Below, one piece after another: positions 1-6,628 of a stretch of DNA of 8,918 nucleotides. The notes beneath the pieces were generated by a model. That model did not search any database and was not told the origin of the DNA. It saw only the letters and a list, made by a program, of their open reading frames with translations. Both the position numbers and the translations under genes were made by a program. This DNA comes from Flavobacterium sp. (GTDB lineage Bacteria > Bacteroidota > Bacteroidia > Flavobacteriales > Flavobacteriaceae): positions 1-8,918 of the forward strand of contig DMHA01000239.1 in the NCBI GenBank assembly GCA_003449615.1, written 5' to 3'. Positions within the stretch are counted from its first letter, which is position 1; every line of letters begins with the position of its first letter.

Positions 1-113
1 TATTATACCAATAACATTTGTAAAATAGTCCAATAGTTTATGGTATAATGCCGATATAGTATGAAAATAGTCCATTTTTCTTGGACTATATTGAATACAT
101 AATCGGTATTATA
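1..113. repeat. Array of alternating imperfect inverted repeats (MITE/REP-like) next to metK fragment
   Basis: Three copies of a unit of about 31-32 bp can be aligned: 1-32 (plus), 44-74 (plus) and 82-113 (inverted). Each runs from a tip like TATAATACCGAT to the shared end ATAGTCCA, which occurs at 25-32 and 67-74 and inverted at 82-89. A shortened inverted copy lies around 33-49. The result is two successive hairpins. In the first, TATTATACCA at 1-10 faces TGGTATAATG at 41-50. In the second, 44-74 faces 82-113 around a 7-nt T-rich loop. Recognisable metK sequence starts at about 113, directly at the repeat tip, so the array marks an insertion or recombination boundary. The element may continue left of the window. 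No transposase is visible here. The hairpins are seen directly; mobility is inferred. Confidence 0.6.
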
Positions 114-403
114 TTGAACAACGTTTGAAATTGAGAAACCCAATATACAGCGAAACTGCAGCTTATGGCCACATGGGAAGAAAACCAGAAACGGTAACCA
201 AAACTTTTCCGGCTCCAAGAGGAATTGAAAAAACAGTAACTGTAGCGTTGTTTACTTGGGAAAAATTAGATTTTGTAGATGAAGTGAAAGCTGTATTTGG
301 GTTGCAGTCCTCTCCCCCAGCCCCTCTCCACACGAACGATAGCGAACTGGCGAAGCAATGGAGAGGGGGGCAAAGTACACAATTAAAAACCCTGACGAAA
401 TAA
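113..403 (+). pseudogene. metK: 3' fragment of S-adenosylmethionine synthetase (metK), 5' part absent
   Basis: The frame encodes IEQRLKLRNPIYSETAAYG followed by HMGRKPETVTKTF and ends in LFTWEKLDFVDEVKAVFGL. This is the C-terminal end of a Bacteroidota MetK, which makes S-adenosylmethionine from ATP and methionine. Only about 63 of roughly 415 residues remain. An in-frame TGA lies at 92-94, and no frame of 1-112 encodes MetK sequence, so the ATP- and methionine-binding parts are missing and this piece cannot be active alone. The usual stop after the FGL end is also lost: the frame continues for 33 codons through the repeat at 306-370 and stops at TAA 401-403, inside a terminator loop. Two readings are possible: metK split by the repeat array at its left, with the rest outside the window, or a displaced 3' duplicate left by an integrated element. 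MetK is normally essential, so an intact copy should exist elsewhere. Confidence 0.82.
306..370. repeat. Palindromic CCCTCTCC-type intergenic repeat
   Basis: CCCCTCTCCA at 321-330 and TGGAGAGGGG at 359-368 form a perfect 10-bp inverted repeat around a 28-nt centre (331-358). A further CCTCTCCC stands just upstream at 309-316. The composition (GC-rich, C-run/G-run) is unlike the AT-rich surroundings. From general knowledge, short elements of this CCTCTCC...GGAGAGG kind are dispersed between genes in flavobacterial genomes. Here the element has landed at the 3' end of the metK fragment and replaced its stop codon. Confidence 0.65.
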
Positions 404-421
404 AATTTGTCAGGGCTTTTT
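384..421. terminator. Bidirectional rho-independent terminator between the metK fragment and accD
   Basis: CCCTGAC at 390-396 pairs with GTCAGGG at 409-415. The stem is preceded by AAAAA and followed by CTTTTT, so each strand carries a U-tract after the stem. It can end transcription of metK from the left and of accD (stop at 448) from the right. The stop codon of the extended metK frame lies in the loop. Confidence 0.85.
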
Positions 422-447
422 GTTGGTATTTGGGTGTTTGTGAAAAA

Positions 448-1302
448 CTATCTAATATCAATATTCTGTATCAAATCGATATACAAATTAATCGAATCTT
501 TCAATTCTTTTCGGGGTGTAATGAAGTCCAAAAAGCCGTGTTCCAAAACAAATTCGGCAGTTTGAAAACCTTCGGGTAAATCTTTTCCGGTAGTATCTTT
601 TACCACTCTTGGACCAGCAAAGCCTATTAAAGCGCCAGGTTCAGATATGTTGATGTCACCAAGCATGGCGTAAGATGCAGTCGTTCCGCCAGTTGTTGGA
701 TCGGTACACAAAGAAATATAAGGAATTTTGGCTTCGGCCAATTGGGCTAGTTTTGCAGAAGTTTTGGCCAATTGCATCAACGAATAAGCGGCTTCCATCA
801 TTCTCGCTCCACCTGATTTTGAAATCATCACAAATGGAATGTTGTTTTTGATAGAATAGTCTATTCCACGTGCTATTTTTTCACCTACAACGCCACCAAT
901 AGAACCACCAATGAAGGCAAAATCCATACAACAAACTACTAAATCTTTTCCTTTAGATTTTCCAACTCCAGTACGAACCGCATCATTCAATTTGGTTTTA
1001 GAAATGGTGTCCTTCAATCTATCGGAATATTTTTTAGTATCTACAAAATGCAAAGTATCTTTAGACGTCATTTTGGCATCTAATTCCTTGTATTCGTTGT
1101 TGTCAAACAATATTTCGAAATATTCTTTGCTACCAATTCTTACATGAAAACCATCTTCTGGACTAACATATAAATTGCGAGCCAATTCATCGGCATCAAT
1201 TACTTTTCCGGTAGGCGATTTGTACCAAAGACCTTTTGGAACATCCATTTTGTCTTCGGTAGCTGTAGTAATTCCTTTTTCTGTTCTTTTAAACCAAGCC
1301 AT
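448..1302 (-). CDS. accD: Acetyl-CoA carboxylase carboxyltransferase subunit beta
   Basis: This is the beta half of the carboxyltransferase of acetyl-CoA carboxylase. With AccA it moves the carboxyl group from carboxybiotin-BCCP to acetyl-CoA, giving malonyl-CoA for fatty-acid synthesis in the cytoplasm. At 284 aa it is slightly shorter than E. coli AccD (304). The crotonase-like core is clear: [15 protein letters not shown] (128-142), [11 protein letters not shown] (161-171) and a later [12 protein letters not shown]. The N-terminal zinc ribbon is degenerate. Where the family has KCPSCGK and YVCPKCG, this protein has KSPTGK (28-33) and YVSPEDG (45-51), so all four metal-binding cysteines are gone. 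I recall the same substitution in other flavobacterial AccD proteins, so it is probably a lineage trait. The ATG start gives the usual MAWFKR opening. It lies 80 nt downstream of fbaA on the same strand, separated by a heptamer-repeat hairpin, and ends at a bidirectional terminator. Confidence 0.97.
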   Translation of the reverse strand: MAWFKRTEKGITTATEDKMDVPKGLWYKSPTGKVIDADELARNLYVSPEDGFHVRIGSKEYFEILFDNNEYKELDAKMTSKDTLHFVDTKKYSDRLKDTISKTKLNDAVRTGVGKSKGKDLVVCCMDFAFIGGSIGGVVGEKIARGIDYSIKNNIPFVMISKSGGARMMEAAYSLMQLAKTSAKLAQLAEAKIPYISLCTDPTTGGTTASYAMLGDINISEPGALIGFAGPRVVKDTTGKDLPEGFQTAEFVLEHGFLDFITPRKELKDSINLYIDLIQNIDIR

Positions 1303-1309
1303 TTTATTT

Positions 1310-1382
1310 CAGATTGCAGATTGCAGATTTCAGATTTCAGATTTCACTAGAGAATCTAAAATCTAAAATCTAAAATCTAAAA
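1310..1382 (-). repeat. Heptamer-repeat hairpin between fbaA and accD
   Basis: On the plus strand there are five exact-period copies of CAGATTK (1310-1344), a short centre CACTAGAGA (1345-1353), and four copies of ATCTAAA (1354-1381). The repeat starts immediately after the fbaA stop. Read in the direction of transcription (minus), four TTTAGAT units face AAATCTG/CAATCTG units. They form an almost continuous stem of about 26 pairs with one mismatch inside it and a 9-nt loop. One T.G pair per heptamer is a wobble in RNA; on the opposite strand these positions would be A.C mismatches. The hairpin is therefore best formed in the fbaA-accD mRNA. It could stabilise the fbaA message or reduce read-through into accD. 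There is no following U-tract, so a classical terminator is unlikely. Confidence 0.7.
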
Positions 1383-2450
1383 TTACAAAGTGTTTACGTT
1401 ATTCAAATCGGCAAAAGCTTGCTCGAGTCTTGCGATGAATGTTACTTCGCCTTCGCGCAACCATTTTCTTGGGTCGTAGTATTTTTTGTTTGGAGCATCG
1501 GCGCCTGTTGGATTTCCGATTTGAGTTTTTAGATAATCGAGGTTGTTTATCATTGAATCACGAATTCCCTCGGTAAAAGCAAATTGCAAGTCGGTATCGA
1601 TATTCATTTTGATAACACCATAGCTAATTCCTTCTCTTATTTCTTCAAGTGTAGAACCTGAACCACCGTGGAAAACGAAATCAACAGGATTGTGGCCTGT
1701 TTTGAATTTATTTTGAACATAATCTTGAGAATTTTTCAAGATTTTTGGGGTCAATTTTACATTTCCGGGTTTGTAAACTCCGTGAACGTTTCCAAAAGAA
1801 GCTGCAATTGTAAAACGTGGGCTTACTTTTGATAATTCTTCGTAAGCATAAGAAACTTCAGAAGGTTGAGTATATAATTTTGAACTATCAACATCAGAGT
1901 TGTCAACACCATCTTCTTCTCCGCCTGTGATTCCAAGTTCGATTTCTAGTGTCATTCCCATTTTGCTCATTCGAGCTAAGTAACCACTACAAATTTTGAT
2001 ATTTTCTTCCAATGGCTCTTCCGATAAATCAATCATGTGCGAAGAGAATAATGGTTTTCCAGTTGCTGCAAAATTCACTTCCGAAGCGTCTAATAATCCA
2101 TCAATCCAAGGCAATAATTTTTTGGCACAATGGTCGGTATGCAAAATTACGGTTGCTCCATAAGCTTCCGCCAAAGTATGAATGTGCTTTGCTCCTGCGA
2201 TAGCTCCTGCAATTGCTGCTTTTTCGCCTGCATTTGAAAGTCCTTTTCCAGCATTAAATTGTGCTCCACCATTCGAGAATTGAATGATTACTGGTGCTTT
2301 TAATTTTGCTGCAGTTTCTAAAACTCCGTTTATTGTGTTTGAACCAATCACGTTTACTGCTGGTAATGCAAATCCTTTTTCTTTTGCATAGTTGAAAATT
2401 TCTTGAACTTGATCGCCTGTTGCAACGCCTGGTTTAATATTGTGTGCCAT
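1383..2450 (-). CDS. fbaA: Class II fructose-bisphosphate aldolase
   Basis: This zinc-dependent aldolase interconverts fructose 1,6-bisphosphate with dihydroxyacetone phosphate and glyceraldehyde 3-phosphate in glycolysis and gluconeogenesis. At 355 aa it matches the E. coli FbaA type (class IIa) in length and sequence. The catalytic Asp and first zinc ligand are in HTDHC (D106, H107). The Glu ligand is in LEIELG (E171, in the string ending TGGEEDG), and the other zinc histidines are in GNVHG (H223) and FHGGSGS (H261). These correspond to E. coli D109, H110, E174, H226 and H264 at a constant offset of three. KMNIDTDLQFAF carries the phosphate-binding/active-site Asp region. The ATG start gives MAHNIKPGV. 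The gene lies 64 nt downstream of tamL on the same strand. I saw no clear TAnnTTTG promoter in that gap, so co-transcription with tamL is possible. accD follows after the repeat hairpin. Confidence 0.97.
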   Translation of the reverse strand: MAHNIKPGVATGDQVQEIFNYAKEKGFALPAVNVIGSNTINGVLETAAKLKAPVIIQFSNGGAQFNAGKGLSNAGEKAAIAGAIAGAKHIHTLAEAYGATVILHTDHCAKKLLPWIDGLLDASEVNFAATGKPLFSSHMIDLSEEPLEENIKICSGYLARMSKMGMTLEIELGITGGEEDGVDNSDVDSSKLYTQPSEVSYAYEELSKVSPRFTIAASFGNVHGVYKPGNVKLTPKILKNSQDYVQNKFKTGHNPVDFVFHGGSGSTLEEIREGISYGVIKMNIDTDLQFAFTEGIRDSMINNLDYLKTQIGNPTGADAPNKKYYDPRKWLREGEVTFIARLEQAFADLNNVNTL

Positions 2451-2514
2451 TGTAAATGATTTAAATTATTTTATAAATTGTATTTTAGTTTGCAAAAATA
2501 AGAATTAATTAGCA

Positions 2515-5061
2515 TTAGAACGGATAATTTATCCCAAAATTAAACACAGAATGTGCGAAATCGTAATCGTAAAACCATTTTTTACCTTCTTCATTAGCTG
2601 GATTGAAGGTTTTAAATCCTAAATCGAATCGTACTACGAAGAAATCCAAATCATAGCGAAGTCCAAAACCTGTGCCTATGGCTATTTCTTTTAAATCTTT
2701 CAACCCATCGAAGGTGGCTTTTGCATCGGAAACATTGTCAAGGACATTCCATATATTGCCAGCATCGGCAAAAATTGCCCCTTTTATTTCTCCTAATATT
2801 TTAAACCTGAACTCTGCACTTAGCGCTATTTTCATATTTGCCTCGTTGAAATCATTTACAGCTCCTGTACTTCCTGGGCCAAGACGATAAGGTTCCCAAG
2901 CTCTATTGTCATTGGAACCTCCGGCAAAATAACTCCTTGAAAACGGAATATTATTGGAATTTCCATAAGGAATAGCAATCCCAAAAAAAGTTCGAACCGC
3001 CAATATTTTCTCCTTAGAAAAATCCCAATATTTTACATAATCGAATTCTGTTTTTACATATTCAGAATATTCCAGATTGAAGATTTCATAATTGCCATTT
3101 TGGTTTTTTGGCAAACTTGCTGCATTTGAAAATAAGGACAAAATGGATCCTGCCGATTCCATTTTTGTTCTTAATTGATAGAATGAGTTGTCTTTTAAAT
3201 CCGTTTTTGTTGTTTTCGAAAAAGAATAACTGGTCGCGAGAATGAAGTCATCTTCGGTTAGTCTTACTCTTCGTTCTTCGATACTTCTTATTGTTGAATA
3301 ATCAGGTTCTGGGACGACTATTGTTCCATTTTTGACATCCGTGGTAAAATCAGACGTTCCTTCTTCTATCATTAGATTGCCAGCTGTATCAATAAAATCT
3401 GTATAATTATAAATTTTGGCTAAATTATTTAACTCATTATAAGAAGATTCATATACATTGTAATAGTTTTCAGGATTTAGATTTCGAACATATTGAACGT
3501 TAAAAAGATCAAATCTTGCCGTATTATTCCTTTTGGGATTCCAATTATAAGCCAGCACTCCTGTAACATTTTGCTTGTCGAGACCAATATTTATTTGATT
3601 CGATAATCCTACCGATAAAAGTGTCGAAGGAATCATACTTTTAGGGATAATTTTTTCGGTTCGAAATGGAAACCAAATTCGGGGAAAATTCAATTTTAAA
3701 TCCATTCCATATTCAGATACATTGAAGAAATTGCTTTCTGGATTGGCCAAATCTTTGGAGGAACCAATATTTCCTCTTGCTGAAAGTTCTAATGTTTCGG
3801 CACCATTAAATACGTTTCTGATAGTTTCCGAAATGCTTCCACCAAACCCAATGGTTTGTATGTTTGAATGTGTGACATCAAAAGTTGCTCCAAAACTAAA
3901 TTTTTTTCGAGGTGATAAAAACACTTTTGCTATTAAAGATTGGGCAGTAGAGTCTCTTTTGTCCACTTCATACAAGATGGTTGGATAATTGAAAATTTTC
4001 AGGTTGTTCAAGTATCTTGTGGTTAGCACCGTTCTGAAATCGGCAAATAGGCTTCCTTTTGAGATAAAAACTGCATCGGTTATCGCCTTGGGTTTGTACT
4101 TCAATTTGGAATGACTGAATAAATTGAAATTATTATAGGTTGTACTGTCGGCAAAGGTATTGCTGTTATTGGTAGCAGAATAATCCGTATAAATATTGAC
4201 ATCGCTAATTTTGAATACCTTGAAAGGTTCCGTTTTTGTGCTGTCTTTTTCTTGATAGGAATAGTCGTTGATGATTAAATTGACATTTACTTTTTTGTTG
4301 TTATTCAAAGTGTCTAGATCGAAACTGACATAATTGGGTTGAAAATGATAAACTCCATTGTTTCTAAAATGGGTAGTAATTCGTTCTTTTTCATCCTCAA
4401 AATCTTGTGTGTTATATTGTTTTCCTGATTTTAGAAAAGAATTAGATTTTCTGGATTGATATAAGGAGTCAAGAACAGGAGTTTGTATTTTAGAGGTTAA
4501 TGTATCTAAAGAAAAAGGAGTGTTGGTTGTAATAGTATATTTAATTTTGGCTTTTTTAGCACTAATGCTATCCAATTTATAGTTTGCTTTTACATCGAAA
4601 AAACCTTTATTGAAATAATAGTATTTTATCCTGGAAATGGACTTGCTGGTTCTTGTAGTGTCCACAATAACAGGAGGTTCGCCAGTTTTCTTCAAAAAAT
4701 TATCAATTCCTTGATACCAAAATGATTGCCCCAAACGATCGACTTGTTTTGCCGATAACCATTTTGACATTCGTTCATATTTTTTTGGGTGTTTTATGAA
4801 TTTTGCTTGAAACATCGAATCTGGATTTGGAGTTGCCAGATTAAATAAATTCAATCGCAATTTGTATCCCAAAATGGTTGAGTTGGGTTTCTGATACAAC
4901 TGATTGGTAATATCTTCGCTCTTTGAAGTTTTTCCATTTACAACAATTTCATTTTTAGTAAGTCTTTGCTTGCCGTTTGGAACTCGTTTTTCGGCATCAC
5001 AAGCCGAGATAATTATTCCAATTAAAATAAATGTTGCTATTTTTGTACTAATCTTTTTCAA
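2515..5061 (-). CDS. tamL: TamL: BamA/TamA-family (Omp85) outer-membrane lipoprotein
   Basis: This 848-aa Omp85-family protein probably acts in outer-membrane protein assembly or outer-membrane homeostasis, as the lipoprotein variant of TamA found in Bacteroidota. The N-terminus is a lipoprotein signal: KK, a hydrophobic stretch (about 8-20), then lipobox ISAC with C21 as the lipidated residue. Next comes a POTRA-like periplasmic region with VPNGKQRLTKNEIVVNG (about 27-43) and a YYYFNKGFFDVKANY motif. A C-terminal 16-stranded-barrel region follows, ending in the aromatic beta-signal FNFGINYPF. The loop-6 motif FAGGSNDNRAW (712-722) has NRAW where Omp85 proteins usually carry (V/I)RG(F/Y). No ATG opens the frame: upstream codons run from TAA at 5092-5094 without an ATG, and only TTG at 5059-5061 gives an intact MKKIS signal peptide. 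tamB, the usual partner, is not in this window. The gene diverges from trmH by 37 bp. Confidence 0.9.
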   Translation of the reverse strand: MKKISTKIATFILIGIIISACDAEKRVPNGKQRLTKNEIVVNGKTSKSEDITNQLYQKPNSTILGYKLRLNLFNLATPNPDSMFQAKFIKHPKKYERMSKWLSAKQVDRLGQSFWYQGIDNFLKKTGEPPVIVDTTRTSKSISRIKYYYFNKGFFDVKANYKLDSISAKKAKIKYTITTNTPFSLDTLTSKIQTPVLDSLYQSRKSNSFLKSGKQYNTQDFEDEKERITTHFRNNGVYHFQPNYVSFDLDTLNNNKKVNVNLIINDYSYQEKDSTKTEPFKVFKISDVNIYTDYSATNNSNTFADSTTYNNFNLFSHSKLKYKPKAITDAVFISKGSLFADFRTVLTTRYLNNLKIFNYPTILYEVDKRDSTAQSLIAKVFLSPRKKFSFGATFDVTHSNIQTIGFGGSISETIRNVFNGAETLELSARGNIGSSKDLANPESNFFNVSEYGMDLKLNFPRIWFPFRTEKIIPKSMIPSTLLSVGLSNQINIGLDKQNVTGVLAYNWNPKRNNTARFDLFNVQYVRNLNPENYYNVYESSYNELNNLAKIYNYTDFIDTAGNLMIEEGTSDFTTDVKNGTIVVPEPDYSTIRSIEERRVRLTEDDFILATSYSFSKTTKTDLKDNSFYQLRTKMESAGSILSLFSNAASLPKNQNGNYEIFNLEYSEYVKTEFDYVKYWDFSKEKILAVRTFFGIAIPYGNSNNIPFSRSYFAGGSNDNRAWEPYRLGPGSTGAVNDFNEANMKIALSAEFRFKILGEIKGAIFADAGNIWNVLDNVSDAKATFDGLKDLKEIAIGTGFGLRYDLDFFVVRFDLGFKTFNPANEEGKKWFYDYDFAHSVFNFGINYPF
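5038..5045 (+). promoter_or_regulatory. Candidate -7 promoter box for trmH
   Basis: TATTTTTG matches the Bacteroidetes -7 consensus TAnnTTTG exactly. It would give a 5' leader of about 49 nt for trmH. It lies inside the tamL signal-peptide codons and has no TTG at the expected upstream distance, so it is only a candidate. Confidence 0.35.
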
Positions 5062-5081
5062 TTGCTGAGGGATATTTAATT

Positions 5082-5089
5082 CAAAAGTA
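5082..5089 (-). promoter_or_regulatory. Candidate -7 promoter box for tamL
   Basis: Read on the minus strand, TACTTTTG is an exact TAnnTTTG match. It is placed to start transcription about 16 nt before the TTG start of tamL. The nearest upstream TTG (minus strand, 5114-5116) is 24 nt away inside the trmH coding region. That is slightly longer than the usual 17-23 nt, so the -33 element is uncertain. Confidence 0.55.
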
Positions 5090-5098
5090 CATTATTTT

Positions 5099-5824
5099 AT
5101 GCTTAGTAAAAACCAAATAAAGCTAATAACGAGTTTGCAACAAAAAAAACAGCGATTTTCGTGCCAATTGTTTTTTGCAGAAGGTATAAAAGGCATTCAA
5201 GAATTGTTAGAATCCAATTTTGAATTGGTTCATTTATACACCACACAAAACGATTTTGACGAAGTTTCTACTGACAAAAAAGTCCTTATTAATGAACAGG
5301 AATTGAAAAAAATTACAGCATTGGCTACACCAAATACTTGTTTGGCAGTTTTTAAAATCCCCAACGAAAAAAAAATAAACGAATCTGGGTTAATTCTTGC
5401 ACTTGATGCCATTCGTGATCCTGGCAATTTAGGCACCATTCTGCGATTGTGCGATTGGTTTGGCATTCGTCAAATTATTTGTTCTAAAGAAACCGTTGAT
5501 ATTTATAATCCAAAAGTGGTTCAAGCTTCGATGGGCTCCTTGGCAAGAGTCAACGTAAATTATATTGATTTAGAAAATTTTATCAGCCAAACCAAATTGC
5601 CTGTTTTTGGAACTTTTATGGATGGAGACAACATTTATAAAACCGATTTGCCACAAGAAGGAATTATCATTATGGGCAATGAAGGCAATGGGATCTCTAC
5701 AGAAATAGAAAAATTAATAAAAAACAAACTCGCCATCCCTCGTTTTGGAACGCTTCAAAAAACTGAAAGTTTGAATGTGGCAACGGCTACGGCTATTGTT
5801 TTGAGTGAGTTTCGTAGGGGATAG
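5099..5824 (+). CDS. TrmH/SpoU-family RNA 2'-O-methyltransferase
   Basis: This 241-aa SPOUT-class enzyme transfers a methyl group from S-adenosylmethionine to a ribose 2'-OH in tRNA or rRNA; the exact target cannot be told from sequence alone. An N-terminal substrate-binding segment contains FFAEGIKGIQELL (25-37). The three SpoU motifs follow in order: motif 1 ALDAIRDPGNLGTILRLCDW (101-120, with N110 and R116), motif 2 IIMGNEGNGIS (190-200, E195) and motif 3 IPRFGTLQKTESLNVATATA (213-232, with SLN at 224-226). Motif 3 has SLNVATA where many relatives have SLNVSVA. The length fits single-domain TrmH/RlmB-like proteins. The ATG at 5099 is the first usable start. It is transcribed away from tamL and toward sprT, so it is probably monocistronic. 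Its stop is followed by an inverted-repeat region that may serve as the 3' end. Confidence 0.92.
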   Translation: MLSKNQIKLITSLQQKKQRFSCQLFFAEGIKGIQELLESNFELVHLYTTQNDFDEVSTDKKVLINEQELKKITALATPNTCLAVFKIPNEKKINESGLILALDAIRDPGNLGTILRLCDWFGIRQIICSKETVDIYNPKVVQASMGSLARVNVNYIDLENFISQTKLPVFGTFMDGDNIYKTDLPQEGIIIMGNEGNGISTEIEKLIKNKLAIPRFGTLQKTESLNVATATAIVLSEFRRG

Positions 5825-5825
5825 T

Positions 5826-5905
5826 TTTCAGTCGCAGTTTTCAGTTATCTGGTTTTTCGATATTTTCACTGCACTATAAACTGCGACTGCAATCTGCAAA
5901 CTGTC
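5826..5905. repeat. Heptamer-type inverted repeat between convergent trmH and sprT
   Basis: CAGTCGCAGTTT at 5829-5840 and AAACTGCGACTG at 5878-5889 form a perfect 12-bp inverted repeat with a 37-nt centre. Both flanks continue with CAG/CTG spaced about 7 nt apart (CTG at 5881, 5887, 5894, 5901). This is the same style as the CAGATTK heptamers at 1310-1344. It fills nearly the whole 83-bp gap between two converging genes. It could act as a shared transcript end, although neither side has a proper U-tract. Confidence 0.6.
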
Positions 5906-5907
5906 CT

Positions 5908-6627
5908 CTAATGAAAAGTAAAATTAATAAAAACAGCTCGTGTTTTCATAGATTCGATATTGCTAGTCCAAGGACTATTGGGATTGTTGTCTCGAATTAA
6001 TTCATCTTTTAAACCAAAAACACCTCTGATGGAAGGTGAAAAAATAAAGTATTCCGAGAAAATATCAATACCAAAACCCAAGTCATAATTAGTAGTCAAT
6101 GATTGTACTCTAAAACTGTCTTCATAGTTGTCGTCTATGGATTTGGAATTGCTTGAAAGGTTTAATGTTGCTGAAACACCACCTAATAAATAAGGTCTGA
6201 TATTTCCGGTTCTAAGCGATGAAAACTTTAGCAACAGCGGAAAGTGGAGAAAAGTCCCATTTACTTTTCGGACAAAATCGGATGGATTGGTTCCCGGAGG
6301 AAAATAACTTATAGGATAATGCAATTCACGAGTGGTATAATTAAATCCTGGTTCAAATCGCAAATTGATGTGTTCCTGAAGCCTCAAATCGGCAACCAAA
6401 CCCACATTGAAACCCGTACTTGTTTTAACTAGGACGTCCCGGCTTACCGTTTTATAATCTATTTTGAAATCATAAGAATTAAACCCTAAATAAAAACCAA
6501 AATGCAATCGTTGTTTTTGAAAATTTTCCAAGTTTATAATTGGATCTTTACCAAATAGCCTGTTCTCTCTCTGGGCAATACCACTTATTGAAGTGATTAA
6601 TAAAATTATTACAACTATTTTTCTCAT
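5908..6627 (-). CDS. sprT: Type IX secretion outer-membrane protein SprT/PorT
   Basis: The 239-aa product is predicted to be a small outer-membrane beta-barrel of the PorT family, needed for type IX protein secretion and, in gliding flavobacteria, for surface-adhesin export and motility. It starts with a signal peptide: MRK, a hydrophobic run, and a likely cleavage after SGIA before Q19. The stretch KQRLHFGFYLGFNSYDF (38-54) resembles the conserved N-terminal strand of PorT/SprT proteins. The rest shows alternating amphipathic strands typical of an eight-stranded barrel, such as LRFEPGFNYTTREL, and ends in the aromatic FINFTFH. The ATG at 6625-6627 is chosen over one 19 codons upstream because it opens the signal peptide and leaves ubiE intact. 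Only 1 nt separates it from the ubiE stop (TAATATG), so translation is probably coupled. The ubiE-sprT neighbourhood is, to my knowledge, shared with Flavobacterium johnsoniae. A generic porin-family barrel is the alternative. Confidence 0.83.
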   Translation of the reverse strand: MRKIVVIILLITSISGIAQRENRLFGKDPIINLENFQKQRLHFGFYLGFNSYDFKIDYKTVSRDVLVKTSTGFNVGLVADLRLQEHINLRFEPGFNYTTRELHYPISYFPPGTNPSDFVRKVNGTFLHFPLLLKFSSLRTGNIRPYLLGGVSATLNLSSNSKSIDDNYEDSFRVQSLTTNYDLGFGIDIFSEYFIFSPSIRGVFGLKDELIRDNNPNSPWTSNIESMKTRAVFINFTFH

Positions 6628-6628
6628 A

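Noticed and set aside
3..218. Minus-strand reading frame of 71 codons across the repeat array and metK fragment
   Set aside because: It runs antisense to clear metK codons and through palindromic repeat DNA; composition is not protein-like and no family is recognisable.
252..461. Minus-strand frame overlapping the 3' end of accD, the terminator and the 306-370 repeat
   Set aside because: It crosses a terminator and a palindromic repeat and is antisense to the metK fragment; no family resemblance.
1175..1366. Plus-strand frame antisense to the accD start, ending in the heptamer repeat
   Set aside because: Its C-terminal repetition is only the translated heptamers; the coding signal belongs to accD on the other strand.
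1310..1382. CRISPR-like array
   Set aside because: Units are 7 bp with no spacers; it is a tandem heptamer repeat, not a CRISPR.
3722..3988. Plus-strand frames inside tamL (also 2672-2890)
   Set aside because: Shadows of the tamL coding strand with no start context or recognisable product.
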